A DNA stretch of 64,000 nt, from contig NC_084668.1 of the NCBI RefSeq assembly GCF_028389875.1, positions 17,379,993 through 17,443,992 on the forward strand, in the 5' to 3' direction. Shown in pieces: positions 23,001 to 38,000 of the stretch. The DNA comes from Rhea pennata. Its lineage: Eukaryota; Chordata; Aves; Rheiformes; Rheidae. The translations under genes were made by a program, and so were the position numbers. Each line of letters opens with the position of its first letter. The stretch's first letter is position 1. The notes beneath the pieces were generated by a model. That model was not told where the DNA came from. It did not search any database and was given only the letters and a program-made list of their open reading frames with translations.

Positions 23001-26000
23001 AGCTCTTTGATTTAATGTGCTCCTGCAGCTCACGCAAAGTAGCTTTTGTGTTAGCTGAGTGGGGCCCAGGAGCAGAGGAACTGTTCAAATAATTTTAGAC
23101 ATTGCTTATAATTTTCTATTGGGGTGACCTTTCTGCGGGGAGAGCCGGCAGTCTGTCACTGAATCTGGCTCACTCTCTTCAAACAGTGTATTAACTCCAG
23201 TGATCTGAAAGCTCTGTTCAGAGCTGCGAAGCTTTACGCTTTGAAATAACTTTCTCTTTGTTTTCTTTTTGTTCTCTGGGGCAAAGGACAAGAATAACTG
23301 TGAGCCTGTAGCTTTTAAAATAATTGCCACCCTCCTTTATTGGGTACAAGCATTAATTGTGATGTGGGAGATGATTTAGTCAGCTATCAATATGGTTGCT
23401 AGCCAGGTTTGCATTTGCATGCAGGCTTGTTTAATTCAGAAGATGAGGGCAACTGTATAATTACAGTCTTTGTTCTTCTGTTCTTAAATTTGTTTTAATA
23501 TATGGCTAAGAGCCTCTGTGGCCTGAGAAATGAAGTGGGGAAGTTTGGAAGTTGTCTGAGTCAAAATTGAGGAAATGCTGTCAGAAAAAAGGTTGCTGTT
23601 GCTCTTAAGTGCTTGTTGGCTTCTCTCCATGGGCTCTGGGCTCTTCCTGGATGTTCTGCTGGGGTGAAAAATCTGATTTGGAATTGGCTCTATATTAGAT
23701 AGAACTAGTATAGGAGCCTTGTATGAGAGCCTTTTGGAGATGGATAGGAGGAATGTGAGCAAGAAGACATAAAAGCTGTCAAGGCCTTTTATTGTTATAA
23801 GCAGAGGGCAGATGGGATTTAGTGTGAATTTGACTTCAAACCTGATAAGTGTTATCAGAAAATGGGCAGCTGCCTCTGCTTGGAACAGCTGCCATTTTAG
23901 CATCTGAGTTCAGGCAGGGTTTTGCAGACAGGTCTGGTTTGCGTTCAGTGTTTAGTACAGGAAGGAGCCATCTCGGTTAGTCTTGTATGAGAGCTGTTTT
24001 TATTGTCCATTTGGGGCAGACTGTAGTAAAAAGGGGAGGTTGTGGCGGGGAGGGCTATGGTTCAGGTAGTTTTGGCCCCAGTACGAGGATAAGCTCTCCC
24101 CTCCGCAGGAGTGGAAGGGGTGTGCTGTTTGAAATCGTCTGAGTGTGGCGAGGTCTAGGCAGTCTGGCACTGAGGCTTGAATTTGGGGTAGACATGAACG
24201 AGCTCCGTGTTGCGCAGGACCTTATTTTGAAGCACCTAGCAATATGGAAAGGGTGGCTGGATTTAGGGTGCTCTGTTCAGAGACGCTAAACCATCAATTC
24301 TCGCAGAAGCCGTAACTGAATCGCATGATGGAGGAAAGGGACGCCTGAGCGCGCAGGCCGAGCGGAGCTCTTCGGGATCGCGCCAGCAACCTGATGTAAC
24401 TGGTATCTGCACCTACATGGGCCACGTCCCAGTCCCAGGCCTGCTGTGCCGCGCTGCACGTGCTCCGCATGAAACAGCCTTCGTGACAGCAGGGTGGACT
24501 GGGAGTGTCTGAAGGTGGGGAGGATGTCGTTGTGCCTCTGCAGGGTTTTCAGCACATCCCTGCTGCTATTTCTGTTGGCTGAACACTGGATTGGTGGGAG
24601 GCTGAGGGGGAGCGATCGTGTGTGTGTGACCTGCTGTGCTGTCGCACGCCTGGGAGCTGCTGGAGGATGAGAGCTCCTCTCTCTTCTCAGCCCACTATGA
24701 GATGCAGGGGGGCGACAGTTCAGCCTTGATCTCTGCTTGGAGACCTCTTAATGGGGGAAAAACAATGCAGGTAGCAAAAGGGATGCTTTTTCTGTTGAAG
24801 AAAATTTTAAGCAGGCAGAATGATTGTGGTGTAGGTAGCTGAGGCTAGCTGGAGAAATGAATAGGAGCATTTTAAATGTTTGGGTTATAATGCTGCTGAG
24901 CAGTGAAGGTCTCGAGAGCTCACTTCAGTCTGAGCCACACCTGTGATACAGCTTCCCCGCCTTCCTTTAGGCACGACCAGACCTGGATTGCTTAGATATG
25001 TGCCAGGCAAGGCGAAAACAACAACCTGTAGTAGACAGGAGCAGTGTGGCATGGCTGTGAGGAGCTCTGTATGCAGTTCATGTGAGCACTCACTTCACTG
25101 AGGCTGTCTCAGGAAGCTATTGAATATTCAGCACCCAGAAGTTCTGCCTAGTTACCTGCTTTTCCTCTAAATATCTTTTCCTCACCCCACCACCTCCCAG
25201 TATAAAAACTGAACCGCTTAGGAAATCTGTGTTAAAATAAGTTCTCAGCTGAAATGTTCAAAAATCAAGATATGTCAGCATTAAGCTTTTGTTTGCAGAA
25301 CAAAGGCTCATGCAGAGCTATTCACTGACTTTGGATACGTGGCGTTATATGGTTTCTTAAATAATGTGACAAGTTATCTTTCCACAGCCTCTTGAAGTAC
25401 GGAGCAAGTGCATAGGGGCTGAATGTACTTCCTAGGCAAAATCACTTCATTACTTGTTGACTGTAAGTTGTTTTCCAGGATTCCCCCCGGGTGAGGAGGG
25501 TGTTTGGAAGGTCTGCTCAGAGTCAGAGCTGCAGGAGACATTAGCTCTGTGTGCTTGTGGAATGGTGTAACTCAAGGAAGATGGAAATGAGGATTAAGGA
25601 TGAGTCTTCTTTAATATTCCTAGTGCCATCAGGCACGTGAGAGCTATCTTTAAAGCTTCCTACATCGGTTTCTTTTTTTATAAAATTTATACTGGCATCC
25701 AAGCAGATTCCCAAGTCTGAGTGTGGGGCTCTAAAAGAAGAAAATATCTACATCAACTGACCGTGTGGGCTTAGTGGAGTTTTCTTTCCTCTCAGCTTTG
25801 AGCAGCCTTCAGAAGAAGTGGTTTGGATGAGACTTTGTGAATTGCTTCCCTCTTCTAGAGCTGGAGTTAAATATGCAAGGTCTCCAGCCTAGCTGGAAAG
25901 AGAAGATGAGCAAGAGAGGTCACAGGTAACTGGTACAGCTCTTAAACTAAAGGATCTGCCTCAGGTGCACCTGTGCTGCTGCTTTGAAGTATGTTTTTAT

Positions 26001-29000
26001 CTTTGGTGATGCAGCACAAGAGACAGAGGCTCTCCAGTTTCCTAACAAAAAGCCTGTTGCTTTTCACAGCTGGTAACTTTTAAGTAGTAACAACACCTCA
26101 TCATTTCCCCTTAGGATTTCTGGTTGGGGGTTAATTTCTCATTCCTTCCTATGCCACCCCCTCTCCCCCAAAAAAAATGTTATTGACTCAGTGATTCGTC
26201 TGGAATTGGTGCCTTTGTCTCATTGCATGTCTTTCTTGAGTTTCAGCATGTCTTGATCGTTCCTGGCTTCTGCATCAGGACTTGAAATGGTGCCATCAGC
26301 AAAAAAGCAGATAGAAGAACAATGTATTTTTGAGCAAAAAAAAATGTGCAAAGTAACACAAGGGGAAAACAGATACTGAGACCTTCCCCCACCTATGTCT
26401 GTCTTTGTCCAGCAAGGCACACCTGGTACTCGATAGCATACATTAGGGTGGACAGGGTGAATCTTGGCAAAAAGAATGGAGCTGGTTTCTGAGCTGCAGC
26501 AACCTAGTCGAGACCACAAGGTTGCCTCAGTATGCTGGCTTGGTTTGTGGAGTTATTTCAGTACTTTACATCAGGTGGGTGAGAATGATCTCTGAGATTT
26601 TTCTGGCCTTTAAAACAAAAACAGTATCATTCTATTCAGTACCAGCTGTTTTTGAAAGATACGAGGAGATATGCTGTGAAACAAAGCAGTAGCTGACTCA
26701 CATTTTTACCCTATTTTTATTTTGCACCTCTGCTCTCCGTGGTGGAGGTACCACTGCATTTCTTCCAGCTGGAGAATGACCTATAAATGTAGTCCCCCTG
26801 GAGCTGTCAAAGTGGTTATGTAGTGCCTGTCCCAACAAATTCACCCTTCAGATGTGGTTAGATCCTTCACAGGATCTAACTCTTCTGGAGTTCTTGGCCA
26901 AACTGGCAAATACAGTTTGTTAGGATGTTGTTATATCTCCATGCCTAGAGTGTAAGAAGTGATGGGCCATTGGTTTGAGAGATGCACTCTTTGATGATTA
27001 GAGATCTGAAGGAGGATGCTGGGGGGTGTTAGGTTAAACTTACCTCTTGCCTACAGTAGTTGGTGTAGCGTTGGGGTATTTAGGAAGGGATGTGGGAGGT
27101 CAGGAGGAAAGGCACATCTGAAATGTTTCTTTGTGTGGTCCACTCCTACCCTCAGACTTGGAGATTGGGGTGATCCCTGCAAGTCAGTGGTACCAAAGTG
27201 TTTGCAGAGCTGCTGGTGGTGGTGAAGGGTGCACACAGACAGGGATTGCTTAGCCTCCAAGTCTCTTCCATAAACTGGTGTTACCTGAACTTACAGACAA
27301 GCCTCTGTCCCCCAAACTTGTATCTTAGCAGTTCTGTACAGAGAACGTGCTCGTTAAAACATGTTCTTAGAGTGACAGGTAGCTTTCTCGGACATTTTTA
27401 ACTGGAAATTTGCAGTCTGTGATCTCAGATCTATTAATAAACTACAAATAATAACAATATCTGCCAGCTTCAAGGCCATCATCTCTGATGAAATGGTGCT
27501 TCTATGAATGGAGAGAAGTCTTAAGATTTATTGGTAAAGGTTATCTGCTAGTTGAGCAGTAAGAGAGAAGAGTTTTCAGGTAGACTTGGTTGTGGGAAAC
27601 ACAGTATTGGAGATTTATCCTTTTTTTTTTCACAGCTTGATGGAGGCGGCTGTTTGATTTCTTATTTACATCTTTTGTTCTCTTTGCTTTTTAGAAATAA
27701 ACCAGAGGCAGTAGAAGTAACATTTGCAGGTAAGCACTACAACTTTTCTGACTCCATTCCTTTGAAAAAAGGGCTTACTCAAATGGCCTGCCCGCAGTTG
27801 TTTGACGTGTCTAAATTCATCCAGCACCACTGAGGGAGGGGGCAGACAACACACCCCACAGCTTTCTCAGGGCTGAGGGGTTTTGTGTGCTACAGGAACA
27901 AATTGTCCTGTAGGCTGCTCTGCTTTTTGTCCCTGGGACTTTGCCCACAGCAATGAACGCAGTGATAACAGCACTTTGGTGTGTACATCCCATGCCTCTT
28001 ACCTTTTCCTCACCTATGTTCAAGTTCTGCACTTGATGCTGTTTATTTTTAGGTCTTTAGCACCATTTAGTTATGGTTGGTAGAAAGCTGGCTCAGGCTG
28101 ACAAGTGAGATAAATTCGTAGCCTGAAGTTGTTCTCTGGGATGGGAAGTGCTAGGGAAGTTTAAGTTTTCACTGAGCAGCTGCTTTTATGCCTCAGTTCT
28201 CAAGAATCTATGTAAGCTACAGAGCTTCATAGGGATGTGGAGCTTGCTGGGTAGCTGGAGAGTTACACTCCCCTGCTTCAGCCCTCTCAGCTCGTTCTGC
28301 AGTGAAGTGAGACTGAGCTGCCTTTGCTCTGCTGATGGAGATGCTTTCTCCTCCAGGCCACAACTTTGGCTTGGTGGGTATGTTGGTCACTTTCTGTCCT
28401 GAGCTGAGGGATGGATGCTGACTATCTAGAAGGCTCCCATCTTTGCATGTTTGTATCCTTCTGCATTGAGCACAAGCAAATTTACAAGGGATGCTAAAAA
28501 TACTAGAAGAAAGCTTCCTGTGACAAATGTCAAAACTGTTTCAGCCCTCTGAGTAATAACAAGTCTCCCTATGTGATGCTGCCATTTACCTTAATTATGG
28601 AGTCTCTTCCTTGATGTATCTATCAGGGCTGGAACGAGGGGAACCACGTCACTGTGCAGTTCCTAGAGCTACACATAGGAAAAAACCTTCCTCAGAACTA
28701 GGAACTGGTCCCTCTTGAGTTCCTCACTTCTCTCTTACTTGCTTCCTAGACTTCGATGGAGTCCTTTATCATATTTCAAACCCCAATGGAGATAAGACAA
28801 AAGTGATGGTCAGTATTTCTCTGAAGTTCTACAAAGAGCTCCAGGAACATGGTGCTGATGAGGTGAGTTAGCATCTCCAGGCATTCTGGGCATCGTGCTC
28901 ACAAATACTTTGGTAACACAGATAATGTTGTTGCAATATTAGTGGATCTCTTGTTTTGAAAAGTTTCTGTACTCCACCTCTTGGTGGTCAAAGGAGCAGC

Positions 29001-32000
29001 CCTGTACCAGCCATGAGTCCTGCTTTGTTTGAAATAAAGTACAAAGTCTGTTCCCATTCTCTCATACAAACAAGAAGTCATCTCCTACCCTACAGCCTAA
29101 AGGGCAAAAGGCGCCACTAATTTTGCAAGTCCCTCCCAAATGATTTTGAGGCTTGACCAGGTAGAAATAGTTTCTTTGACTTAAACACTGAGCCTTCTAG
29201 TGAAGAAAGACACTGAGATAAATCTGGAATCCCATGAAATCTTCTGACTGTAACCACACTTGAGAGTGAGCAATGGGCTCTCACTGTGTTTACAGGCCTT
29301 GATCTGCAGGCTGCTTGGTTCCTTTTTTGCTGCTGATGTGTGCAGTAGCAGATTTAGTTCCTGTTGAATGGGCTCAGGCTGTGGAGGGCCATTTATGGTA
29401 GAAAGAATGAGTCTCTCTGAGCTGTGGTTGGGTCGCAAGGCAGGAAGTGTGACTCAGTTCCTGAGTCAGTTTTCAAATCTCCTCATGTTAGCAAATGAGG
29501 TTCACCCAAGGCTCTTCAGCAGGCTTTTACCTCTGAGTGTCTGTCCTTGGGAGAGGAAAAAGGAAACTGTTCCATGAGTTTATTGAGAGTCGGATGACAA
29601 ACAGGGGTAGATCTTGAACCTAGAGTAAATTCCTGTGAGCTGCTACAAGACCTACCAAAGTCAGAATAAATGTGGCTAAATACCCTGCTTTCCTGACTCC
29701 TGTGTCAGAAATCTTTCCAGGAGCATGCTTACATTGTAAGAAGTAGGGCAATGAGATCTGACCAACATAAAGTGCTACTGCTGGGAAACTGGGGAGTTGA
29801 GGAGTCCAAAGTGGGCAGCCCTCCCAGGATGCGCCGGGTGGATCGGCATGGCATGTGGTACAAAAAGAAATGCTGTTGTAGGCAGGCAACTGACAACTCA
29901 CTGTGTTGTAACAGGGTGCAGTGGCATTGCACCAACAGCCACCATGGTGACGGCTGGACAACAGCCTTTCTACCTGACCCTGGCTGCCGTGTCAGACCCA
30001 TTGCTCTACGGACCACTGTGTCATGCTGAAAGTGAGGGTGGCTGTCAACCACTTCCCTGGCTCTTAGAGGAGAGTGAGATCTCTACGGGACTGTCTTGAG
30101 AGTGCTGACTAAACAGTAATTGAGTTCTAAAATAGATGTTTAACAAACTGGTATTTTCTGTGCCCCCTGGAGTAGGTGAAGCTTGTTTCTTCACTTCCTC
30201 CACTTTGTCTCTGTGAAACCCCAGTGTGAGAAGCATAAAACAGTGTCCCTACTCAGGCAGATCGTCTCCCTGGGCTGCTGCTCCCTCTCTGCTGAGAGGA
30301 GGTTTTGGCATTCAGAGAGCCCATGCATCCTCTCTGAGTTGTAGTGGGTGTCATCCCAGGAGGGCCAGTTTTGCCACGGTGCTGTTCTGTTCTTCTCTGT
30401 AAAATACCTCCTGTTCCCGGCCCCCTCATTGACATAGAGCTATGGCTCAGCTGAAAATTGCCATTGATGTAAAATTCAGCAGTGATTATGTTTGAAAAGG
30501 GGTTTTTACTGTGCTGTAGGCGGCTTCGCTCCTGGGAGACGTCCAAGCTGCCTGGCAATTTCCTCTCCATCCCCATCTGTCCTGTGGAACAGACTGAGGC
30601 AAGGCAGGCGATCTCCTGGCCACACTGTGCCTGACCCTGCCTTTGAACTTGCCTCCCTGGAAGGAGCAGGGCACACTTTGCAATGCCCTCTGAATCCCAG
30701 GGATCATGGTGGGGGTGCTCACCTTTGAGCTGGGAAGGAGGTTTGCAGGTCTGTGATGTCTTTGATTTGGAGATCAAATTACAGATCTGTTTGCAGATCT
30801 GTAGTGTCAGGCTCTGCTGACAGTTCTCCTTTGAAGATGAGAACCAGGTTTAATGGTGGAGTGTTTTGGTTTGGGGCTTCTTTCACTCCCTGCACAAGTT
30901 CAAGACTAGCAAGAATTTTAAAAAGCTCCAATTTTGACTCCCACAGCACGTTCCCTATCAGTGGAGTTCAGGAACCTCTGCCTAGAGTGGGAGCAGCCAA
31001 TATCCTAGAAGCTGGTGACAGTTAATAATTGTCCAGCAATTTGAGGTTTCTAAGTGGAGACCAAACATGGCCTAGACTACAAGGGAGGAAATGAATCTGA
31101 TAGCTTGTGCTCTCAATGTTTAATTTCTTTCTCCTAGGTATTGAAGAAAGTCTATGGAAACTACTTGGTAAATCCTGAATCAGGTAACCCTGCTGTAACA
31201 CTTACAGTGTGTGAATGCAACTCCAAAATGACTTAAGTCCCCTCAGAAATGCTCGTATGAAGGTTGCACTTCAAGAGCTTGATAATTGTATGATGAACAG
31301 CATTTAAAAAGGTGGCCTGGGTACAGCAGGGCTGAAGTAGTTTTCAGCATGAGCTGTAATTTTTGATGCTACCCTCCTCCAAGTAAACTTCTGTTCCTTC
31401 CTCGCGGTTGGGGTCTTTGTTCTTCTCAACGATGCTTCATGAGACACAGGAAAACCATGGTTACCTGTGACAGCATTTCTTCCTACTCACTGCAAAACTT
31501 GGGAGCAGCTCAGCCAGCACGTGTGTCGCAGCTAGGCAAAGAGCCCCAGGAACGTTGCCATGGCCACACACCGAGTTCAGACATGGCTTCTTCTGGTGAT
31601 GACTTTAGCAGGAAGCAGGCACCTTTGAGGCTTTTGGAAGGAATTAGGGCAAAGGTGTGACAAATTGTGGCAGTGATGCTTGAACTGTAGGTGTCTTTTT
31701 CCAGAGAATATCTTTCTGGCTGGATTAAGGCCCTGTATACATTATTAAAGTTAGCAACTCTCCCTCCCCAGGTTACAATGTCTCTTTGCTCTACGACCTG
31801 GAAAACCTTCCTGCAGACAAGGATGCTATTGTGCACCAAGCCGGCATGTTGAAGCGCAATTGCTTTGCTTCGGTTTTTGAGAAGTACTTCAAATTTCAAG
31901 AAGAGGGCAAAGAAGGAGAGAAAAGAGCTGTCATCCACTACAGGGACGATGAGACGATGTAAGTGTTCAAACCAAGCAGCACAGGGATTGGACAGTTGTC

Positions 32001-35000
32001 AGGATGCTCTCAGCTCTTGTTCAGAGCTCTAGGATGTGATGGAAAGCCAGGACATCCTATTGCTCCATGCTTTGGCTGGGTATTAAGGGCCTGTCCTAGG
32101 CTGCCAGAAGCATCTGGTGAGGGTAATGCTTGTCCCTCAGGCTGCAGCAATGTTGTACGAGTCTCTGAGTGGCAGCACTTGTGGCTGTGTGTAGGAAGGG
32201 AACTGGCTACTCCCAACAGAAACGTCTTGCTCCCTGTCTAATGCTGTCTTGAGAGAGAGGAGGTTTCTGGCAGCCAGGCCTGCAAATGATTGCATCTACG
32301 TGACCTTGTCATATGATTGCTTGCTTATCCAGATGTAGTTCTTAGCCCCTGTTCACATCAGAGGTCTCCTCTCTCACCCATCTGCAGGTATGTTGAGGCA
32401 AAAAAGGACCGTGTCACAGTTGTGTTCAGCACAGTATTTAAGGATGATGATGACGTCGTGATTGGAAAGGTGTTTATGCAGGTATGGAAAATGAAGTTTT
32501 GAGGGGAAAGGGTCTGATCCTCAGTTCATATGCCTTCTTGCTTGAAGTAGTCTTGCTGAACAAGCAGATGTTAGGCTGAAGGGAGGTCACAGGCAGTTTA
32601 ATACATATAAATGCTTTGCAGGGCTCCAATCTGCTGTGGGATGGAAGAACCATGTTAATAGGCTTAGGCAGTATCTTTTCTAATCCAGACTTTTGCATTG
32701 GCCTCTTAATTATTGATGCTCTTGCTAGTATGAGATAATCATACATTGTGTGTAACAGATGAATAGAACACGAGGTAAGTACATCAGTATCCATCTTGAG
32801 GCCTTATAGCCCAGCTACCTGTGGAGAAGGAATCACAGGCCAGCAGAGGAACCAAGTGTGGTAGGGGGAAGTGTAAAAGGAGCAGAAGGGGCAACATTAA
32901 GCTGTATCTGGGATGGTGCTGAGGGTGTTCTTCATCTCTGAGGTTATTCCTGTTAATGCTCAAATGCAAAGAGGTTCAGACTGGAAGCAGCTGAGTGTGA
33001 CTGCTCTGGTACTGTGATGGGCTCTTGGATTTGAGCTTTTCAAAGCTATGGATTTCCTTAGTCTACTTGTTTTAATCAATTAGAAAAATGCAAATAGTTC
33101 TGGACTCGGTTGCCCTTTGCAACTGCTACTTTGCTGGGAAGCATTTGGAGGCCAATAGTAAAGTTTGCATGTCTGTTGATCTGCATAGGCCAAAGAGTCA
33201 TTAAGACTTTTGCTTCCGGCCTGAGTAGGCTCTGTCCACATTGCTATGTGCATTCATCTGTGTTGCTGGCCTGCCTAGCTCACCCTCTGTCTGCTGGAGT
33301 GCCCAGGGGACCTCTTGGACTGGTACAGCCGTGGAGTGGCACCCTGCAGGGTATCATGGGGCAGGAGGAGCTTTAGCTTGTTCACACAGGGGTGCCAGGT
33401 GCTGTGCTGCTGACAAACAGCAAGTCATTGGCGCAGTTGTTCTCTGGGTACTGGTTTACCTGTGTTCGGGGCCAGTGTAATAGGGTCTGTTGCGATGGCA
33501 GTAGCAGCTATATTAGCTCACAGCTTTGCTCTCTCTGTGGGCAGCTATGGGCAGGGCATCTACTCTGGCTCTGTCCCTTTCTCCACTAGTACGTCCCACT
33601 GCCTGAATTTCAACTTCATAAAACAGGTATGAGGTAAACAAAACAGGGTTTGTGAAGCTCCCTGTAAGGCAGCAGGGCTTCACGGGAGCCGCTGTCCCAG
33701 AGTCTGCATGGACCACATTTTTTGGTTTTAAAAACAGCAAACCCTACTCCTGCCCAGCCACAAGAATTTCCACTCTGAGTCACGCTGGCTCCTTCCCTCC
33801 AGCTATTGCTGTTATGTAACACAGCCAAGCCTGACACAGTGGCTGTTCATCTGGGCTCTCGCAGAGAAAATCTGACCATTCACTAGCTACAGAAGCAGTC
33901 TGAACCAATTTACACTCTGGCAGAAGCAGGCAGAAGGCAAAGCTAAATGTTTTATTAAGGAGACCCCAGTGAACTACTTGGCTGTCCTAAAGGGGCATGG
34001 ATGCTCCTGCCCTTTCTAGGTGAGCTGTGCTAACAAGGGAGGAGAGGCTAGGAACAGCTGATGATGCATAGGCTGAACTGGGAGGCAGCTAAGCAGATGA
34101 GGAGTAGTTCTACCTTGGGGAAGGGCAGTGGTGCTTTGGACTCTCCCAGCCCCACTTGGAGACAGTTCTGTAACTCTTGAAATGCAGAGCTGGGAGTTGT
34201 GCTGCTACTGGAGAGGTTCCCTGGGGGAATGAATCTCCCTGTCTGTAGGTATCACTGCAAGACTTACAGAAGAGCTAGAGGGGCAGGCTGCACACAAGCT
34301 CCAAATCCCGTGGATGGCCCTTAATGCTCAGAGGCTCCTGGCAGGAGATGCTTTCCCAAATGGCAGAGCCTTTAGGCTCAGTGCAGTACAGACCCTGCAG
34401 ACCCCTCTGAGCATTTCTGTCCCTCTGGGGTGATCAGCACTTCTTACTCTTGCCGGTGGCATCGATGTCATTGACTTTGCAGCAGGAACCATACTGTCTC
34501 ATGTGCTTGCTCAGTCTGAGGTGTGCCACAAAATGCTTCCACATCCCATGGCAGGAAGTGTGATGCAGAAAACTGCCCCAGCTGAGGGACCACACTAAGA
34601 TACGTGATCGTCGGGCAGCTATTCAGTTGTTCTGTTTTTGCTGGAAAGAAGGATTATTTTCCTAGGAGTGCAAAAATTTAAGCTGATGAACTTGTCCCGT
34701 GCAAGGAGAACTGGGAAACCTCCTGCTTAGCTGCCTTTTAGGAGAGGGGGATCCCCATTTGGTTTCTAGCGCATTGCCTGTAGTGTCACCATGGAACTCA
34801 CCTTGGCTTTCTCTTGTGCAGGAGTTCAAGGAGGGTCGCCGGGCCAGTCACACAGCCCCACAGGTGCTCTTCAGCCACAGGGAGCCACCTTTGGAGCTGA
34901 AAGACACAGACGCAGCTGTCGGCGACAATATTGGTTACATCACCTTTGGTAAGTGGGCAGCTCTGTGGTATGGGGACCCTCCGGGAAGAAAGAGCTCACT

Positions 35001-38000
35001 GCTGAGCTGATTTTGGCACTTGAGTATCTGCTTTGGGTAGCTGACGAGTGTCCATCCGTTTCTACCCATGATAAAACCTGGAAGCAGAGCCTCCAGGGTT
35101 CAGAGTTGGGAACTGGCAGTGGAAAGGGGACAAAGTAGTCCAGTGGTGGTGGTTGGATTCATATGCCCCACTCCAAGTTGCAAGTGTAAAACTTGCACTA
35201 AAGCTTTGAGAGGGGCCAGCAGAGGCTCAGGCTGGAAGTGGGAGGGACATGGGAAATCACCCACTGCCCTGAGCTTCTACACTGTCTGGCATTGGCTACT
35301 GCTGTTGCTTTTGAATGATCCAATCATCCTGCAGCTTATACAAACTAAAAAATAATCTGCTTTGCTTTCTGCACCTCCCCTGTGTGTTCAAGTGAGTCTT
35401 TGGGGGCTGAAAGGGACTCTGGAGTCAAATGCTTCCATATTCTGCCCTCTTTGCTCCCTCTTGTGCAGTACGTCCCTCTGCTGTATCAAGTCAGCCCAGC
35501 TCTGCTTTTGGCAATAAGGCATGGAAGCGGGACAGTGAGCCGTTTGGTGTCTGCTTGCAAAATGTATTCAGCAGTTGGCAACAAGGGAAAGATGGCTTTG
35601 TTGTGGTATTGTAGAAACTTGAGCTTGCTTGTGCTTGATCGGTAGGGGTAGTCAGAAGGCAGGAGCATGGCTTGGAGCTCTGGGGCTCCAGCTCTGGTTC
35701 TTTGTTCCGGAACAAACACTTCCATCTCTGAACCCCTTCCTCCACCTGTGGAGGTGCTGCTTTGCTGGCCAGCAGTCATTCCCAGCAGCAATGCTGATGG
35801 CTGAGCTGGGCATCCTTTGTTGTTCCTGCCTCACTCCTTCCCAAGGCAGCAGGTGCTGACTGCTGGAAGTGCTCTTCTATCTCGCTGAAGACTGGACTGG
35901 CTTGAGCTGAGGGGTCCAAACCATGCCCTGTGCAAAGGGAAAGGGCTCTCCCAGAGGAATCGGGGACCACAGTAGGGGTCTGCCTTTAGGGTCTCTCAGA
36001 CCAATGCTCCTGCAGTTTGGAGCTCAGAAGTAAAGTACAGAAACTGTTGGTAAAACTGAAATTCACACTGCCTACCCTCCACCCACGCTAGGAATGGTGC
36101 CTCAAGGTCGGGGCAGCTCATCAGCAATGCATTAGCTCTCTCATAGCAGGTGTTGAACCGTGGGAAGATCTTTGTTCTTGTCTAGAAGCAATTTTTCTGT
36201 TATCTGATCTGACTTTCAGCGAACCAAAAGATCTTTCAGCCCTTAGCATAGTACCAGTACTGTGGAAGGTGCCAGCCTGCACAGTAACCAAGTCTGGCTC
36301 TCACAGGCTGGTGAGCTGCAGAGCTGGGATCTGCCATCCCATAAAGGTGCAAATGACTGCCTGAAGAGCAATGTCTGAGGGCAGATGGTACTCGCATTAA
36401 GCTAAATCCCTGTACAAACATAATGCCTATCTGCAGTGCAGGGTCAGTTGCTCTGTTTAGTCACTCATGAGTTACTCCTGCTGTTTCTGCATTCAGTGAG
36501 AAAAGTAAGGGAAAAATCTCTTAAGAAAAAAACACCTTTCTCTTTTGTTGGGAGGCCAGCAGAATGGTCCAGTCCCACCAGCACTTTGTTGGTGTCTAAG
36601 AGGTGCAGAGCAGCCTGGCCATCCCCATTTACCTCCCAGCTCTCTTCCCCGTTCACTTCTTTCCCAACCCTGAAGTAGCATCACACAGTATTCTACAGTG
36701 CCGTCATCTCTGGACACTCGGTCCTGCCTGTGTGTCCACCAGAGAGCACAGGTGTGCCCAGGCTGCTGGGAAGGGCTTTGGTGCATGACAGGAAATTGAG
36801 AAGTGCTGCTGAGCCCTATGTTTAAAATCCTAAGTGCTGTTTAATCCTGATGTATGGCACAGTGAAGCGCTCTTTGCAGAGTAGGCTTTTGAAGCAGTGT
36901 GCCTGACACCGGGCTGTCTCCAGCACAGGGGGACCACAAAGGCCTCTCATCGCCTCTGGAGGCAATAATGGTTTGTGTGGCACCTTTTCTTACAGTGTTG
37001 TTCCCCCGTCACACCAATGCTGCTGCCAGAGACAACACCATAAACCTGATCCACACGTTCCGGGACTACCTGCACTATCACATCAAGTGCTCAAAGGTAC
37101 CAAGGGGACAGGGAGGAAACAGGGGAACTTTGGCCTGTCTAATCTGGGTGCTACTAAGCAGGAGAATGGAGCAGAGGGCCCCTATGAGAACTCACTAGGG
37201 CCCAGTGTTGCCCCCCTCAGCCATGCAGGGATGGCGAATGATGCATTGTTCCCTTCCTCTCCATGCTTCTTGGCACAGTCGGTGCCAGTTTGCTTCCCAT
37301 CATAGCAGCAAGGTAGGCTTCTGCCTTTGAATCTCTGTGGGTTTCTTTCTTTCTGAGAATGGAATAAGGAAAACTGCTAAGAGAAGACCTGGCTTTGACA
37401 GGGCTCAGTTTGCACTACTGACTTCTGTAAGTAGTAAACTCCCCTCGTCCTGCAGGTTGAGGGAGTCTGATCACCGTTGTGGCCATGCTGAGCTAATTGC
37501 CTTTACAATAAGGAGCAGAAAGATAGCCCACGCCCACAAAGAGCAGCCGGCTGCGAGTCAGGTTTCCTAATGCCCCATCTCCTAGGAAGCCAGGCTATGA
37601 GCAGTACCTGGCCAGTACAAGTAGTGTCACTTGCTGGGAGTGTTCAGAAACACCGGCCAATCTCTAAGCTGTACTCATGCTCCAAGACCAGCCCTGAGCA
37701 TCTTGGAGCAGTAACCCTGGCTAGCTGTGAGAGACATCTGAAATCTGGGCAATGGGGACAGGACCCTGAGGTGTCCCTGTTTTGTTCCAATGAAACACAG
37801 GCCTATATTCACACGCGTATGAGGGCGAAAACATCGGATTTCCTCAAGGTGCTGAACCGTGCCCGTCCAGATGCAGAGAAGAAAGAAATGAAAACAATCA
37901 CGTGAGTAGCAAAGTGGGACCTGGCAGGAGCCTACCAGCCCCAAGCTTACTCCTGCTCAGCTCAATGTGCTCTGGTCCTGGGAGGATCAGGATGCCACAG